Origin: Rhynchospora pubera
Lineage: Eukaryota > Streptophyta > Magnoliopsida > Poales > Cyperaceae
Direction of reading: 5' to 3'
NCBI GenBank assembly: GCA_028095005.1
Contig: CM051462.1
Location: 238,198,973 to 238,262,972, forward strand
Length of the DNA: 64,000 bases
Shown: positions 1 to 11,101 of the stretch, in pieces
How the letters are laid out: each line of letters begins with the position of its first letter
Position numbering within the stretch: position 1 is the stretch's first letter
Program-made: the position numbers and the translations under genes
The notes under the pieces: generated by a model
The model's input: the letters and a program-made list of their open reading frames with translations, nothing else
What the model was told of the DNA's origin: nothing
The model's database searches: none

Positions 1-1187
1 AAACGGAGCCTTCCGGTTAGTGGAATGGAAAAATAATGAAATTATACTGGAATTGTACCTCAATAGTTATCAAATAGGATTAGAAATCAAACTAGGTAAT
101 TTTTTTTAAATAACAATTTTTAATTAAGAATTGTAAAATAATGCTCTTTTCATGATTAGAACCAATGATCACTTGGTTGACTCAATAGAGTCAAATCACT
201 AAGCCAAACTATCCAGCTTCAAACTAGATAATTTGTGTTCCATAGTAACAATTTTCAAATTTGTCAATAAATTCAAAATTTACCCTTTTATTACAAATTA
301 AGTAAATAATCATTTATCAGTCTTTGATTATAATGTACCTTTCGGTTTTTTTACAACCATTACAAGATTTTGTTCAGGAGATGATAATGTGTGCGAGTGA
401 GACCAAGTCTGATTGCCCAAAAGAAAGATAACTGATATTTGCAATGACAAGGAAATCTCGTAGATGATAAAATTGGGGGCTAATCTAGTAATCTCCTCAC
501 AATTTGGTTCGGATTGGTATGGAATCATACAATGATGTCAAGTATGAAGTCGACACAGCCAGACATGATGCAATAAAATAAAATGAAAATCTGGAACGGA
601 GGCAAGGCAAAACGCAACACAAAATGACAAAAAGAAGAAATTCAGATCTTCTATACGGTCCTTTGGATATCATCTATGTTATAAGTTGCTGACGAGTCAT
701 TTTTCTTAGAAATATTGAATACCCGCAGAAACTGAATTGGAAAAAATATATATATATGTGTGCCGCGCGCTAACATGTACCCTGAGAAAAAAAGTTTTAT
801 GGGACACAGAAAAATTGTAGACTGGTTGAATATAAAGAAATAATAGCCTTAAAATATTTAAAATATTTCACCTGCTTACTTCGGAAGATATCTTGCATTT
901 CCCAAAATCCAGTCTTTGTTAAAAAAATATGTTAATTTAAAGTTTTCTGGATATGTAGATTTTTTTTTTTTTGGCGATTGAATGAAATGTACAAATTAGT
1001 CGAACGTGCAAAATGAAAAAAAGGGGAAAAAAAAACTTTATTACAGAAGAGATGACGTATGGGTAGAATTTTCACCCAGAGGACGTCACCTCGTAGGTCA
1101 CTTGAGAAAGCGCATGCCCGGGATCCCGGGCAGACGGGCAGCACTTCCGAGCAATGCCTTCTGCCTGTCCTTTTCCTTTTCCCCTTT
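1..1187. other. AT-rich intergenic DNA, no gene seen
   Basis: I see no convincing exon, transposon end or RNA gene here. The open frames are short and have low-complexity or unrecognised translations. Confidence 0.5.
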
Positions 1188-1592
1188 CAAGATCGGATCC
1201 CAACCCGCTTCCTCAGCGGTCAAAAAAAGAACTGCTCCAAGCAGTTTTTTTTTATATTTAAAAATTTTAAAATTCACACGGTTAATCTTGTTAAATTTTT
1301 GTCGGCGATGCGTTTTCATATAAGATTTATAAAATTTGAAGTTGATTTGATACTTGATCAAGTGGTCAACAAATGAACGAATTTGGTTAGATTAATTCTA
1401 ATACGTTCATAATTTGATCACTTAATCAAGTATCAAATTGACTTTAAATTTTATAAAATTTATATGAAATTGACAAGATCAACGGTTTGAATTCTTCATT
1501 TAAATTTTAAAATTTTTAAATATTAAAAAAATGAAAGGAGTGCTTGGAGCAGGCTTTTTTCGGCTGCTGAGGATCTGGTATGGATCTGATCC
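1188..1592. repeat. Long inverted repeat (foldback element)
   Basis: Two arms of about 200 bp face each other around position 1395-1405. The left arm carries CTCAGCGGTCAAAAAAAG then TGCTCCAAGCA. The reverse complement of the right arm reads CTCAGCAGCCGAAAAAAG then TGCTCCAAGCA, and both arms go on through matching TATAAAATTTGAAGT-like and TTGATACTTGAT blocks. The arms differ at scattered bases, so this is an aged palindrome. No clean target-site duplication was found. A transcript through it would fold into a long hairpin. It may be a foldback element, a MITE, or the leftover ends of a MULE. Confidence 0.75.
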
Positions 1593-1618
1593 GCCCCATT
1601 TGTATCCACCGTGTTCAA

Positions 1619-2460
1619 TAGGGCTGTACAACAGACGGATTTTTAATTTTTTATTAATATTTCAACCAAACCCAATTATACCGGGTTAAAAAATTTCTAT
1701 AGTTGACCCATTCATAACCCAACTCAACCCATATAATTTTTTTGTACGGGTTTTCGAGTTAAACGGATTGTAATTTATGGGTAAACAACTTTCAATTTAT
1801 ATAACACATAAACAATTTAAAAATATAAAACATTTGCCTTAATTTTGTATTGTACATTGACGAAACTATGAAACTTTTGATTTGAAAGAAGAATTCAGAA
1901 TTTACAATTGCCATGATAAAAAAGTTTTAAATTTTATACTACTTCAATACAAAAGAATATAGAACAGAGCATGCATTAATTTTGGAGTCTGATATGTGTG
2001 AACCGAGCAATGTCATAGTCATATCAGTAATACAACTAATTAAGACCCAATTTTCTACGCCCTTTAAATGTTTAGTAATTTACTGATAGTTTTATTTATT
2101 CACAATATAATTATCATGGCACCATTTTAAATGTAAAAAAAATTCTAATACCAAGTAAGAGACTCAACCATGGCGTAAGAAAAAACATAACAAAAAGAGG
2201 CGTATGTTTACAAGGGAAAAATAAAAAGTATATGCCAATTATGTTCAATCCATATAGATAAGATCACATCAATAAAAATAAAAACGGATCGGGTTTATAT
2301 CCGGTTTGTTAAAAAAAAAGTATGATCCGACCCAATTGTACCGGGTTATTAAAATAAAAATCCGAACTAATTCGGATCATGTTTGAACCCGTTAAAATAT
2401 GAGTTGGGTCAGGCGGGCTAAACGAGTCGGACGGGTTTTTTATTTTCTTGTACAGCTCTA
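1619..2460. mobile_element. Non-autonomous hAT transposon, 842 bp
   Basis: The left end reads TAGGGCTGTACAA and the reverse complement of the right end reads TAGAGCTGTACAA. An 8 bp direct duplication GTGTTCAA flanks the element at 1611-1618 and 2461-2468. Short TIRs starting TAG plus an 8 bp TSD are the hAT signature. The subterminal DNA is rich in ACCCAA and CGGGTT words on opposite strands, typical of internal binding-site repeats. No transposase frame is present, so movement would need a transposase in trans. Confidence 0.88.
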
Positions 2461-2639
2461 GTGTTCAATATCACAATTGGGACCAAATTTGAAGAGAGTG
2501 CATGACAAATGGGATCATGACGAAATCTGGGAAAGAAATCCAACTGAATTCATTTTGGTTAAAATGTGATCATATAGCAGACATAATTTGATCCAAATTA
2601 GACGGCGGTTTAAACATTTTCGTATGAAAATTAATTAGT

Positions 2640-3260
2640 GTCATTGCACTTTGTACCATCACTACTCACCTAGCGCTCTATCCCCTCTAATCATCCAGCG
2701 CGTATTTTTTTTCATTTCTTTATTATAATTGCTCACTTTATTAGATACAAATATTCACTTTGTAGCAGAATTGTTCACTGTTTTATAAGTGTTCGCTATG
2801 TTCACTATGTTCATTTTTTTTATTTTTTATTTTTGCTAAAAAGTTCGGTTAGTTAAGTACAAATGTTCTGTTAATTGAGTATAATTGGTCAGTTAGTTGC
2901 AACAGAAAATATAAATGTTATGAGCAAACATGCTTATTTTATTAAGTATAAATGTTTAGTTTAGTAAGTACGAATGTTCAGTTTAATAAGTATAAATGTT
3001 CAGTTATTTAAATATAAATGTTCAATTAGTTTTAATATGAAATATAACCGTTATAAAAAAAAAAACAAAGCGAAGGGGTCATGAACCGGACAAAAAACAC
3101 ATGAAACAAATTAGAAGAGGTCATGAATCCATTTCAAATTTTTAATTTTTTCAGACTCTACCCCTGCCTCCTAGCGCACCTCTTGACCCACGCGCGACTC
3201 TGACGCATTTAACTGAACACTTCTTATTATTAAACTGAACATTTGTAACATACAGCAGTG
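2640..3260. repeat. Degenerate TGTTCA-word array, locus 1
   Basis: The words TGTTCAGTT, TGTTCACT and TATAAATGTTCA recur irregularly between about 2730 and 3030, and their reverse complement AACTGAACA appears at the right edge near 3210-3245. GC-rich text containing TAGCGC flanks both sides. The same arrangement recurs at 6059-7260, so this is a dispersed repeat. Its class is unknown. Confidence 0.5.
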
Positions 3261-6058
3261 ATGGCAGGGATGGTTTATTTAGCGGTGACAATTATAATAG
3301 CGGTTTTCATATTCAAATAATAGTTAGTTATTATACGGAATTGCTTTCCGTCATATCTATCATCCCATTATTCCGAGAATTCTCATTAATTATCCAATCG
3401 TTCTCATTAATAGAAAGTCTCAATGTACTGATTAATCATCCGATCATTCCTATAACTCTCATTAATTATCAAGCATATTCATTAATAGAAAGTCCAGAAG
3501 ATGAGCGGAAATGATTAATGACGTTATTTCCAAACAAAATTTATAGATTAATTACTATATTAAATAAAACAGTTATCTATATTAACTAAAGCAATTATAA
3601 TTGTTATATATATTAACTAGAATAGTTGCTATATTAAAATATATAACCGTTCTAGTTAATATATATAACAGTTCTATTTAATATATTAAATATTGCTGGA
3701 AAAATGCTAATTGTTCTAGTTGGTAAAATAATTGTTCTAATTGGTAGGCTAATTTTTTTAGTTGTTTCGGGAAAAAAAATAATTGTGTTGAAAAAAATAC
3801 TAATTATTCTAGTTGTTCTGAAAAAAAAAATAATTTTGCCAAAAAAATGATAATTGTTCTAGTTGTTTTGGAAAAAAAAAAAAAATTGCGCTGAAAGGGA
3901 GAGGGAGAGCAAAACAGAGGGGAAAATGATGTGATGAGAGACAAAAATAGAAAATATATTCCTAACGCGTCTTCATTAATAGACAAATCCAGATGATGAT
4001 GGAATCATCCCCATCATCCTCATCCTCTCTTTCTTTTTTCGAAATACGATTAATCCAACCGTTAGAGAATGATGGAGATGATGAATCTCATCAACTCTAT
4101 ACAGTGCTTTTGAATGAATGAAAAACTGTCATAAAATATTATATTTATGGACCGCATGCACTTGCAAACAATTCAATTTATAATTATTTTTCATACTTCA
4201 TTATGCCTGTGAATAACTCTTGCTTATAATAGATTTTTCGTCTTCTACTTCAAAAAAAAAAAAGAAAAAAGAAAAAAAGAAGATGGTATTAGAAACGATT
4301 GCGTATTCTACTAAATTATTTACATATATATAGAATAGAATTATATAAAGGTAGAGAAATCGTGTTTTGTATCTTGTGCTATTGGTTAAGACAAACCAAT
4401 GAATCCATCGATAATAAAAGCTATAAATCATATTATCTTCTCTTTCGGTTAAATCATTTAATATACAGCTAGATAGAAAAGCTTACATTTATTATGTTGT
4501 TTTTTTTTCCAGTTAATAATTTAATATATAGATTTTACAATTCGCACAGTTTTTTAGATTCGACCTCAATTAATTTGGTTGAGATCCACAACTTACTATG
4601 TGGTCCATTTCTGTTTACATCAAGTGACAAGAACAAATTCATATTGCCAACAAGAAATGATCCACTTCATTATATATTTAAATCACTTTTAAAATTGTAT
4701 TTCATATAAACATTAACCAAACAAGTATACCTTGAGAGTTCCAAGCTACCCAAATTGATAATGTTAAGCATGCTTTATCAGTCTAATTTAAGTAAGAAAA
4801 CTGACCGCAGAACTCTAGATGTATGAACCACTTTTAAATTTTAGCTTAATTTACTTCTATACATATTACTAAAATTATTTTTGAAGCATTAGCTCTCCAA
4901 CACGCAACTTGGACTTCAAAAAATAAAAAAGAACACCTTTTAGCATGTACCAAATGAAGCATTACCAAGTGCTTGAACCAACCAATTAGCAGATCCTTCA
5001 ATCATTAAATATCTTTTTGCTGGCATGAAAAGATACAAAAATAATAATATGAGATTGGTCATCAAATTGGACTCGTGGTTACTTTTATTGATAATAATAT
5101 GAACCTTTGAATTTGGAGTTAGTCTAGAAGAAGTGGGATAAATAGCTACTATCCTATTGACTTATGATAGTATTAGAATAGTACCTCAAATCTAGAAGTT
5201 TTTCAGAATATAACCCACCCAATTTCTCTTTCTTTCTAACAGTCAAACTTTAACTGAAAAGACAGAGGAGGAATTAATTGAGCAAACTACGTATGAGATA
5301 CGGCTACGAGATTAACCATCCGAAATATATTGACGACTAAAGATAGACAATTATAGTATCGAACGTTTGAAGCTATTTTTTTATTCTCATCATATATTTT
5401 TGAACTTTTATATCCAAGACAATAATCCCCAAATATTAATGCCATTTAAAAAATTTAATGAGAAATAACCAAACACCCTTGAAAATTTATTGTGTTATTA
5501 TTTCAAAAATAAATCTAGAAAAAAAATTCTTTAAATTTTATATTTGATAACTTTGTACTTCTTGATTACCTTGGTAATGAGAAGTGGTGGCTAACGCCAC
5601 TAGTTTAAAAAAAATTATATTGAAAATTGAGTAAAATGTGGATTAAAAATAATCAAACAATGATATTTTTATTTTAATTTCATGTCACTTCTTAATGCTT
5701 TAATTTTTTTTTTATAAACAAGTCGATTTTGTGGACAACTAAAATTCAAATAATTGGTTTCCTTTCACAACAAAGTTAGAACATAATGATAAATTAAGTA
5801 GATATTCTCAAGTTCAAAGAAATATTTATAGTGATTTTTTCTTTAAAAAAAGTAAGAATACAATTATGCACATCTAAGATTGTGTATATCCGATTGAAGA
5901 CTCATTTTAAATAAAAAAATGATCAAAATTGGAAATTTTTTTAGATTTAATCTAAAATGCGCCTTTACAGTCACTGGAATAGAGGATTTAAAGATGTTTC
6001 CCTTTCAAATTTCAATGCATCATGGATTCATCGTACGGGTTGATTAATTACAGGAAAA
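3261..6058. other. AT-rich intergenic DNA, no gene seen
   Basis: About 2.8 kb of AT-rich sequence. Between 3590 and 3880 words such as GTTCTAGTTG and TATATAACAGTTCTA recur, suggesting a decayed repeat. No transposon ends, exons or RNA genes could be supported. Confidence 0.45.
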
Positions 6059-7260
6059 TTGATTAGGGTAATTACTACTTACCATCCATCTTTATATCAT
6101 CTCTGTCATCCACGAGCACAGCGCACCTCTCATCTAGCGCATCGATCCGATCCGACAGATCTGAGCGCTCGCACCTTCTCTCACCCAGCGTTACCTTATC
6201 TCCCTTCGCTCCCAGGCGCCCCTCCTTTCTCTTCCTTCGTGAGTTCCCCTCCCTTCCTTCGTTCGTTCTTTCCTTCTCCTTTCTCCCTTCTCCATTCTTT
6301 CACTGGTCCTTTTGCTTTTTTTCCCCCTCCCTTTTGTCTCATGTTATATATGTTCAATTATTTTTTTTCAATTTATTTGTTGTATATGTACAATTTTTGT
6401 TATGAGTTTTACGTTGTTTGTTATATTTGTTCTATGTATTGTTATATTTGTGCAATTTATTGTTACATCTGTTCATTTTATATGTCATATCTGTTCAATT
6501 TAATTGTTACTTCTTTTTTATAAATGTTCACTTTTTATTTGTTAAATATGTTCAATTTATTTGTAATATCTGTTCATTTTATTTGTTATATCGGTTCAAT
6601 TTATGTTCGATTTTTATTCTGTTTTGTATGAATTCAAATTGTTTGTTACATCTGTTCAATTCGTTTGTTGGATGTGTTCAATTTATATGTTATTTCTATT
6701 CAGTTTATGTTCACTGTTTACTTTTTATACGAGTCAGCATGTTTGTTATATCTATTCAATTTGTTTGTTATGATTGTTCAATTTATTTGTCATTTCTGTT
6801 CAGTTTATTTGCTCAGTTTTACCTTTTTGTATGAGTCCATATTATTTGTTACATCTGTTTAGTTTATTTATTATAACTGTTCAATTTATTTGTTATTTCT
6901 GTTCAGTTTGTTTGTCATCACCATTCAGTTTATGTGCTCACTTTTACTTTTTGTATGAGTCCACATTGTTTGTTACATCTGTTCAGTTTATTTGCTATTT
7001 ATGTTCAATTAGTTATTATATATGTTCAGTTTAAGAAGGCGGGATAAAGTGTGAGGGACATGAAGGAAAAATAGATCGCCTGGGAGGAGGGAGGGGCGGA
7101 AGAAGGGAGGGTGCTTGCGAGGAAGGAAGGTGCGTTAGGAAGGAAGGGATGCGGGGGAGGAAAGGCGCGTAAGGGAGGGAGAGACGCTCACCCAGACACG
7201 CGGAAAAAAAAAAACAGAAAATGAAGGGGAGGGAAGGGTTGGATGACGCGGATGGTTTTT
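6059..7260. repeat. TGTTCARTTTA minisatellite, locus 2
   Basis: From about 6330 to 7030 a degenerate unit of roughly 22-28 bp, core TGTTCARTTTATTTGT, is repeated many times. It is flanked on the left by C/T-rich text with GCGC words (6100-6300) and on the right by G/A-rich text (7031-7200) that looks like a diverged reverse complement, so the whole could be a transposon with long imperfect inverted ends. Several overlapping open frames of 63-154 codons lie here, but they are hydrophobic translations of the repeat (runs of Phe, Ile, Cys) and are not genes. Confidence 0.6.
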
Positions 7261-7530
7261 TGATGGACGGCTGTTATCAGCTCTGTCTGATTAGTGCCAT
7301 TATGAAAAGTTTACACGTATGGACTTGCCGGTTAAAAGTTAAAACGAGCACCATTTCCTTAATTAAAGAAGGCCCATAAACATACATAACATGATAATGA
7401 TACTGATGGGCCCAAGCCCAACACCTCTCCCTTTGAGCGCATATTATTATTAAACAAAAACAAACGGCTCCGCCTCTCATTTGAGATTTCTCAACTCTTC
7501 TCGTTCAATTCAATCATTCTTCATTCTTGA

Positions 7531-9477
7531 ATGGCGCCGAGACTTAGATTGCAATTGCCATCTCGATTCTCCTCTCTCTCGCGCTCTCAGCCTCAGCCTC
7601 GGCCTCGCGCGTCGATTCCTAATTCCACCACTTCATCTCTCGCTTCCTTAGTCCATTCCCTAATTCGACACCGCCAGATTTCCAACGCTCAATCTCTCAT
7701 TCTTCGCATCATTCGCCGTAGCGGCGTCTCCACATCCGAAATTGTCACTTCTCTTATCGCCACTGCCACTGCCGGTTCATCTTCTAATTATGCTTTTGAC
7801 CTCCTCATTCGCACTTATGTCCAAGCTAGGAAGCTTTGTGAAGCGACCCAAGTGTTCAGACTGTTGAAGTGCAACAACATTCGGGTTTCAGTCAATGCAT
7901 GCAATAGTCTTCTTTCTGGATTGGTAAGGCTTGGATGGTTTGAGTTGGTCTGGGAGGTTTATGGGGAGATCGTTCAATTCGGGGTGGATTTCAACTGTTA
8001 CACTTTGAATATAATGGTCAATGCACTGTGCAAGGATGGAAGACTGCACCAAGTAGACGGTTTTCTGGTAGACATGGCGAAAAAGGGGATTTTACCGGAT
8101 AATGTTACTTATAATACTTTAATCCATGCATTCTGTCGCAACCTTCAGTTGGATAAAGGACTGGAATTGTTGGGTTTGATGAAACAAAAGGGATTGAAAC
8201 CTGATTTGGCTGCCTATAATTCACTTATCAATGGATTTTGTAAAAACAAGGACATTGGTAGAGCTGAAATACTCTTTGATGAAATCCGGGAGCTGAGATT
8301 GTTGCCAAACACATCAACATTTAACATTCTGATGGGTTTTTATTGCAGTATCGGGGACTCTGACAAGGCGATATATTTGTATAAAGAAATCTTTCAATAT
8401 GGTCTTGTACCTGATATGGTTAGCTTCAGTAATTTAATCAACTTCTTTGCCAAAAGAGGAGACATGAAGCGAACTTTGATCTACTATAAGGAAATGAAAA
8501 GAGTTGGATTGGCGCCTGATGTTGTTATTTATACCATGATTATCCGTGGTTTTTGTAATGTAGGTGCCGTTAACAAAGCAATTGAAATGCGTCATGAGAT
8601 GACAATGCATGGCATTCTACCAGATATAGTCACATACAACACAATTTTAAATGGTTTCTGTAGAAAAAGAATGCTAACCGATGCACGCCAGATGTTTGAT
8701 GAAATGGTTGAGAGAGGTGTTTCGCCGGATTTTTGCTCTTTCACCACTCTGATTCATGGATTTTGCCAGGTAGGACGTGTTGACGAAGCTCTTAATCTGT
8801 TTGACAGAATGTTGCAGCTTTTCATCAAACCAGACATTGTAACGTACAACACATTAATTGATGGTTCGTGTAGAGAAGGAGATCTGACAAAAGCTAGTAA
8901 TTTGTGGGAGCATATGTCTGCACATGGCATTTCACCAAATCAGGTCACTTATGGTGTTCTAATAAATAGTCACTGTGAAAAGGGCCAGGTAAAAGAAGCA
9001 TTAGGATTTGTTGATGAGATGGTACAAAATGGTATTTCTCCAAACATTGTTATTTACAACTCACTAGTCAAAGGGTATTGTCGATCTGGTAACACCCAAA
9101 AGGCCAAGGAGTTGTTAGAAAAGATGCAAGACGAAAATGTTATCCCAGATATAATAACACACAACACAATCATAAATGGCTATATTAAGGAAGAGAGACA
9201 TAGTGAAGCACTTGATTTACTAAAGAAAATGGAGAGAGAGTGGGTAGAACCTGACATCATCACCTACAATTTGTTAATAAGTGGGTTCAGTGAACATGGA
9301 AGAATGGAAGATGCAGACCGGGTTTTGAAGAAGATGGTTTCGAAGGGTATCCAACCCGATAAGGCTACATATAAGATCCTAATGGAAGGATACGCAGGTT
9401 GTGGGAACCTGAAAGAATCACTTAAATTGCATGAGGAAATGCTTCAGAGAGGGTATGTACCTGATGACAAGTTCTAA
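7531..9477 (+). CDS. P-class pentatricopeptide repeat protein
   Basis: This is an intronless gene of 648 codons. The first ~45 residues are rich in Arg, Ser and Pro with few acidic residues, as in mitochondrial or plastid targeting peptides. From about residue 89 to the end I count 16 consecutive 35-residue PPR motifs of the P class, with hallmark text such as VTYNTLIHAFC, AAYNSLINGFC and VTYNTILNGFC and repeat ends like GLKPD and GILPD. There is no E, DYW or SMR tail. P-class PPR proteins bind organelle RNA in a base-specific way and act in transcript stabilisation, splicing or translation. It resembles the Arabidopsis At5g01110 type, but that assignment is from memory. The ATG at 7531 is the first in frame and suits the targeting peptide. 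Only the RNA target is unknown. Confidence 0.95.
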   Translation: MAPRLRLQLPSRFSSLSRSQPQPRPRASIPNSTTSSLASLVHSLIRHRQISNAQSLILRIIRRSGVSTSEIVTSLIATATAGSSSNYAFDLLIRTYVQARKLCEATQVFRLLKCNNIRVSVNACNSLLSGLVRLGWFELVWEVYGEIVQFGVDFNCYTLNIMVNALCKDGRLHQVDGFLVDMAKKGILPDNVTYNTLIHAFCRNLQLDKGLELLGLMKQKGLKPDLAAYNSLINGFCKNKDIGRAEILFDEIRELRLLPNTSTFNILMGFYCSIGDSDKAIYLYKEIFQYGLVPDMVSFSNLINFFAKRGDMKRTLIYYKEMKRVGLAPDVVIYTMIIRGFCNVGAVNKAIEMRHEMTMHGILPDIVTYNTILNGFCRKRMLTDARQMFDEMVERGVSPDFCSFTTLIHGFCQVGRVDEALNLFDRMLQLFIKPDIVTYNTLIDGSCREGDLTKASNLWEHMSAHGISPNQVTYGVLINSHCEKGQVKEALGFVDEMVQNGISPNIVIYNSLVKGYCRSGNTQKAKELLEKMQDENVIPDIITHNTIINGYIKEERHSEALDLLKKMEREWVEPDIITYNLLISGFSEHGRMEDADRVLKKMVSKGIQPDKATYKILMEGYAGCGNLKESLKLHEEMLQRGYVPDDKF

Positions 9478-10721
9478 TGTAGGATTTAATCAAACAGTAG
9501 GGATGCCAATGAACTAAGGCTGTCGGTGGGCTAGAGGGCAGGATAGCTCCTTAATAGTGAGTGGACCAGGCTTATTTTGGTCCGGACCGTAAACTCGATC
9601 TAGTCCAGAGAACAGAAGGCAGACTTGCTATCGTTCAGAGTTGCATCACTCCGTCAAGCGTTCCTGCACCCCTCTCTCGGTGTGCTCATGCTCTAGCTTC
9701 TGTAGCTTAGTAAGATTGTCTCCTCCAATTTTTTTTTAATTTTTTTATTCCTAGTATTTTTGTCGTTTTCAATGTTTTATTAAAAGAAAAGAAATGTGGG
9801 GCTTTGTCCAGCTTGTTGAATATAAACATGCATTTATTTATTAGCACTTAATTATTGTTTGGTTCGTGGTCAAAGTAAATCGTGCATTTGTTGTTCCAGA
9901 TCAAAGGTTTTGAGCAACTTAAATGTGTTACGTTCAATTTGTTATTTGAACACTTATATACAATTAACGCAATTTCACCAGGCGCCTCCCCACCCCCCCC
10001 ACTCACACACACACACGCACACACACACACAACAACAACAACAACAACCCCATTCTCTAGTTTTCTTGGGGATTAAGCTGTAATAGGGTGCTTATGTTTA
10101 TCATTAAAAATTTGGAGTATAACTGGAACTTAAAGCTCTAGCTGATGTACTAGTGTAGTTACAGTCTAGTGATAAGTTTGGTTCTTGGAAAATCAGTAAT
10201 AATTGAAATTATTCTTTTCAGTAGTTACTAGTTACACTTCTAATATGATAGTTTTTGTACAGAAATTTCTCCTGTAACCAGCTCTGTGGATGTAGTCCTC
10301 CAGCTCTCCAAAAGAAATCACAAAATGGCTCACTAACTTTAAGGTACTTTATATTCTTGAACCTTAAATAATCTGTCTTTCCTCTTTTTTCTGAATTACT
10401 ACTTATAATTAATAAATCCACGTATGAAGTACTCTTCTTTGCTTCGTCATTTGTTGTCCTTTTATGTTTGTTGAACTTGCAAATAATTTTGCTAGAGACT
10501 AAGCCATTCAATACAAAAGTTGATCTGATATCATGGAAAACTGAAAAAATCATAGCCACAATTGGGTAAAGATCACTGATTTTTAAATATTGTTAGTATT
10601 TGGAATATTGTTAGAATCCTCACTTTTAATTTTTGTGAGAAGTACAAAGGCTTCCAAACATTCGTCTTTTACAAGTTTAAAAAATATAGGCTATGTGTGA
10701 TAGGGATAGGATGTTGGCCAA
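9478..10721. other. 3' flank of the PPR gene, no second gene seen
   Basis: The first few hundred bases are probably the PPR 3' UTR. The rest is AT-rich with a CA/CAA microsatellite near 10006-10048. I see no supported exon. Confidence 0.45.
10006..10048. repeat. Microsatellite (CA)n then (CAA)n
   Basis: A run of CA dinucleotides with a single CG interruption passes directly into CAA trinucleotides. A short C-rich tract precedes it. Confidence 0.9.
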
Positions 10722-10734
10722 TCAACACATATAT

Positions 10735-10893
10735 GTCAAAGGCTGGTCAGAACAGCTGGTCAGGCATTGTCTTCCCATAAGGGAGACTGGGGATCGAGGC
10801 CCACTGTTGGGTGTGCTGAAAATGTCTGTGTGGGACTGTGCGTGGGGTTTGGGTTCCTAGGGGCAGTGAGAAAAAAAAAAGAAAAAAGAAAAG
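10735..10893 (+). mobile_element. SINE, about 159 bp
   Basis: The block begins GTCAAAGGCTGGTCAG, contains a box-B-like word GGGATCGAGGCC, and ends in an A-rich tail with G interruptions. A 13 bp direct duplication TCAACACATATAT flanks it at 10722-10734 and 10894-10906. The long TSD, A-rich 3' tail and box-B-like word fit a tRNA-derived SINE moved by LINE machinery. Confidence 0.8.
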
Positions 10894-11019
10894 TCAACAC
10901 ATATATAACAAATGAACGTTGCTTATGCCAAAGTTGACTATTTGCAGTTTACTGTGATTATCCAAATTTGGTAAAACTTGAATCAACTTAATCTATTAAT
11001 TTATGTTTAATACTGTTAG

Positions 11020-11101
11020 GTTTACTGAGAAGTTCCTGGAGTTTCTTAACAAAGCTCCTGACAGCTCTCTTGACCTCAACGAAGCTGCTGAGACACTAAA
11101 G
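11020..11101 (+). pseudogene. Isolated exon of an E2F transcription factor
   Basis: A single 82 nt exon-like block lies between an acceptor (TGTTAG) and a donor (GTTGGT). It translates to FTEKFLEFLNKAPDSSLDLN followed by EAAETLK. This matches the start of the E2F winged-helix DNA-binding domain, where families read TKKF-L-L, then LDLN-AA--L just before VQKRRIYDITN. The next conserved segment is not found downstream. A possible small exon at about 11460-11508 (QYRLLEVEAKELRST) does not clearly belong. I take it as a stray fragment, not a working gene. Confidence 0.55.

Noticed and set aside
6059..7034. Overlapping hydrophobic open frames of 63-154 codons
   Set aside because: They are translations of the TGTTCARTTTA tandem repeat, with repetitive Phe/Ile/Cys text and no homology.
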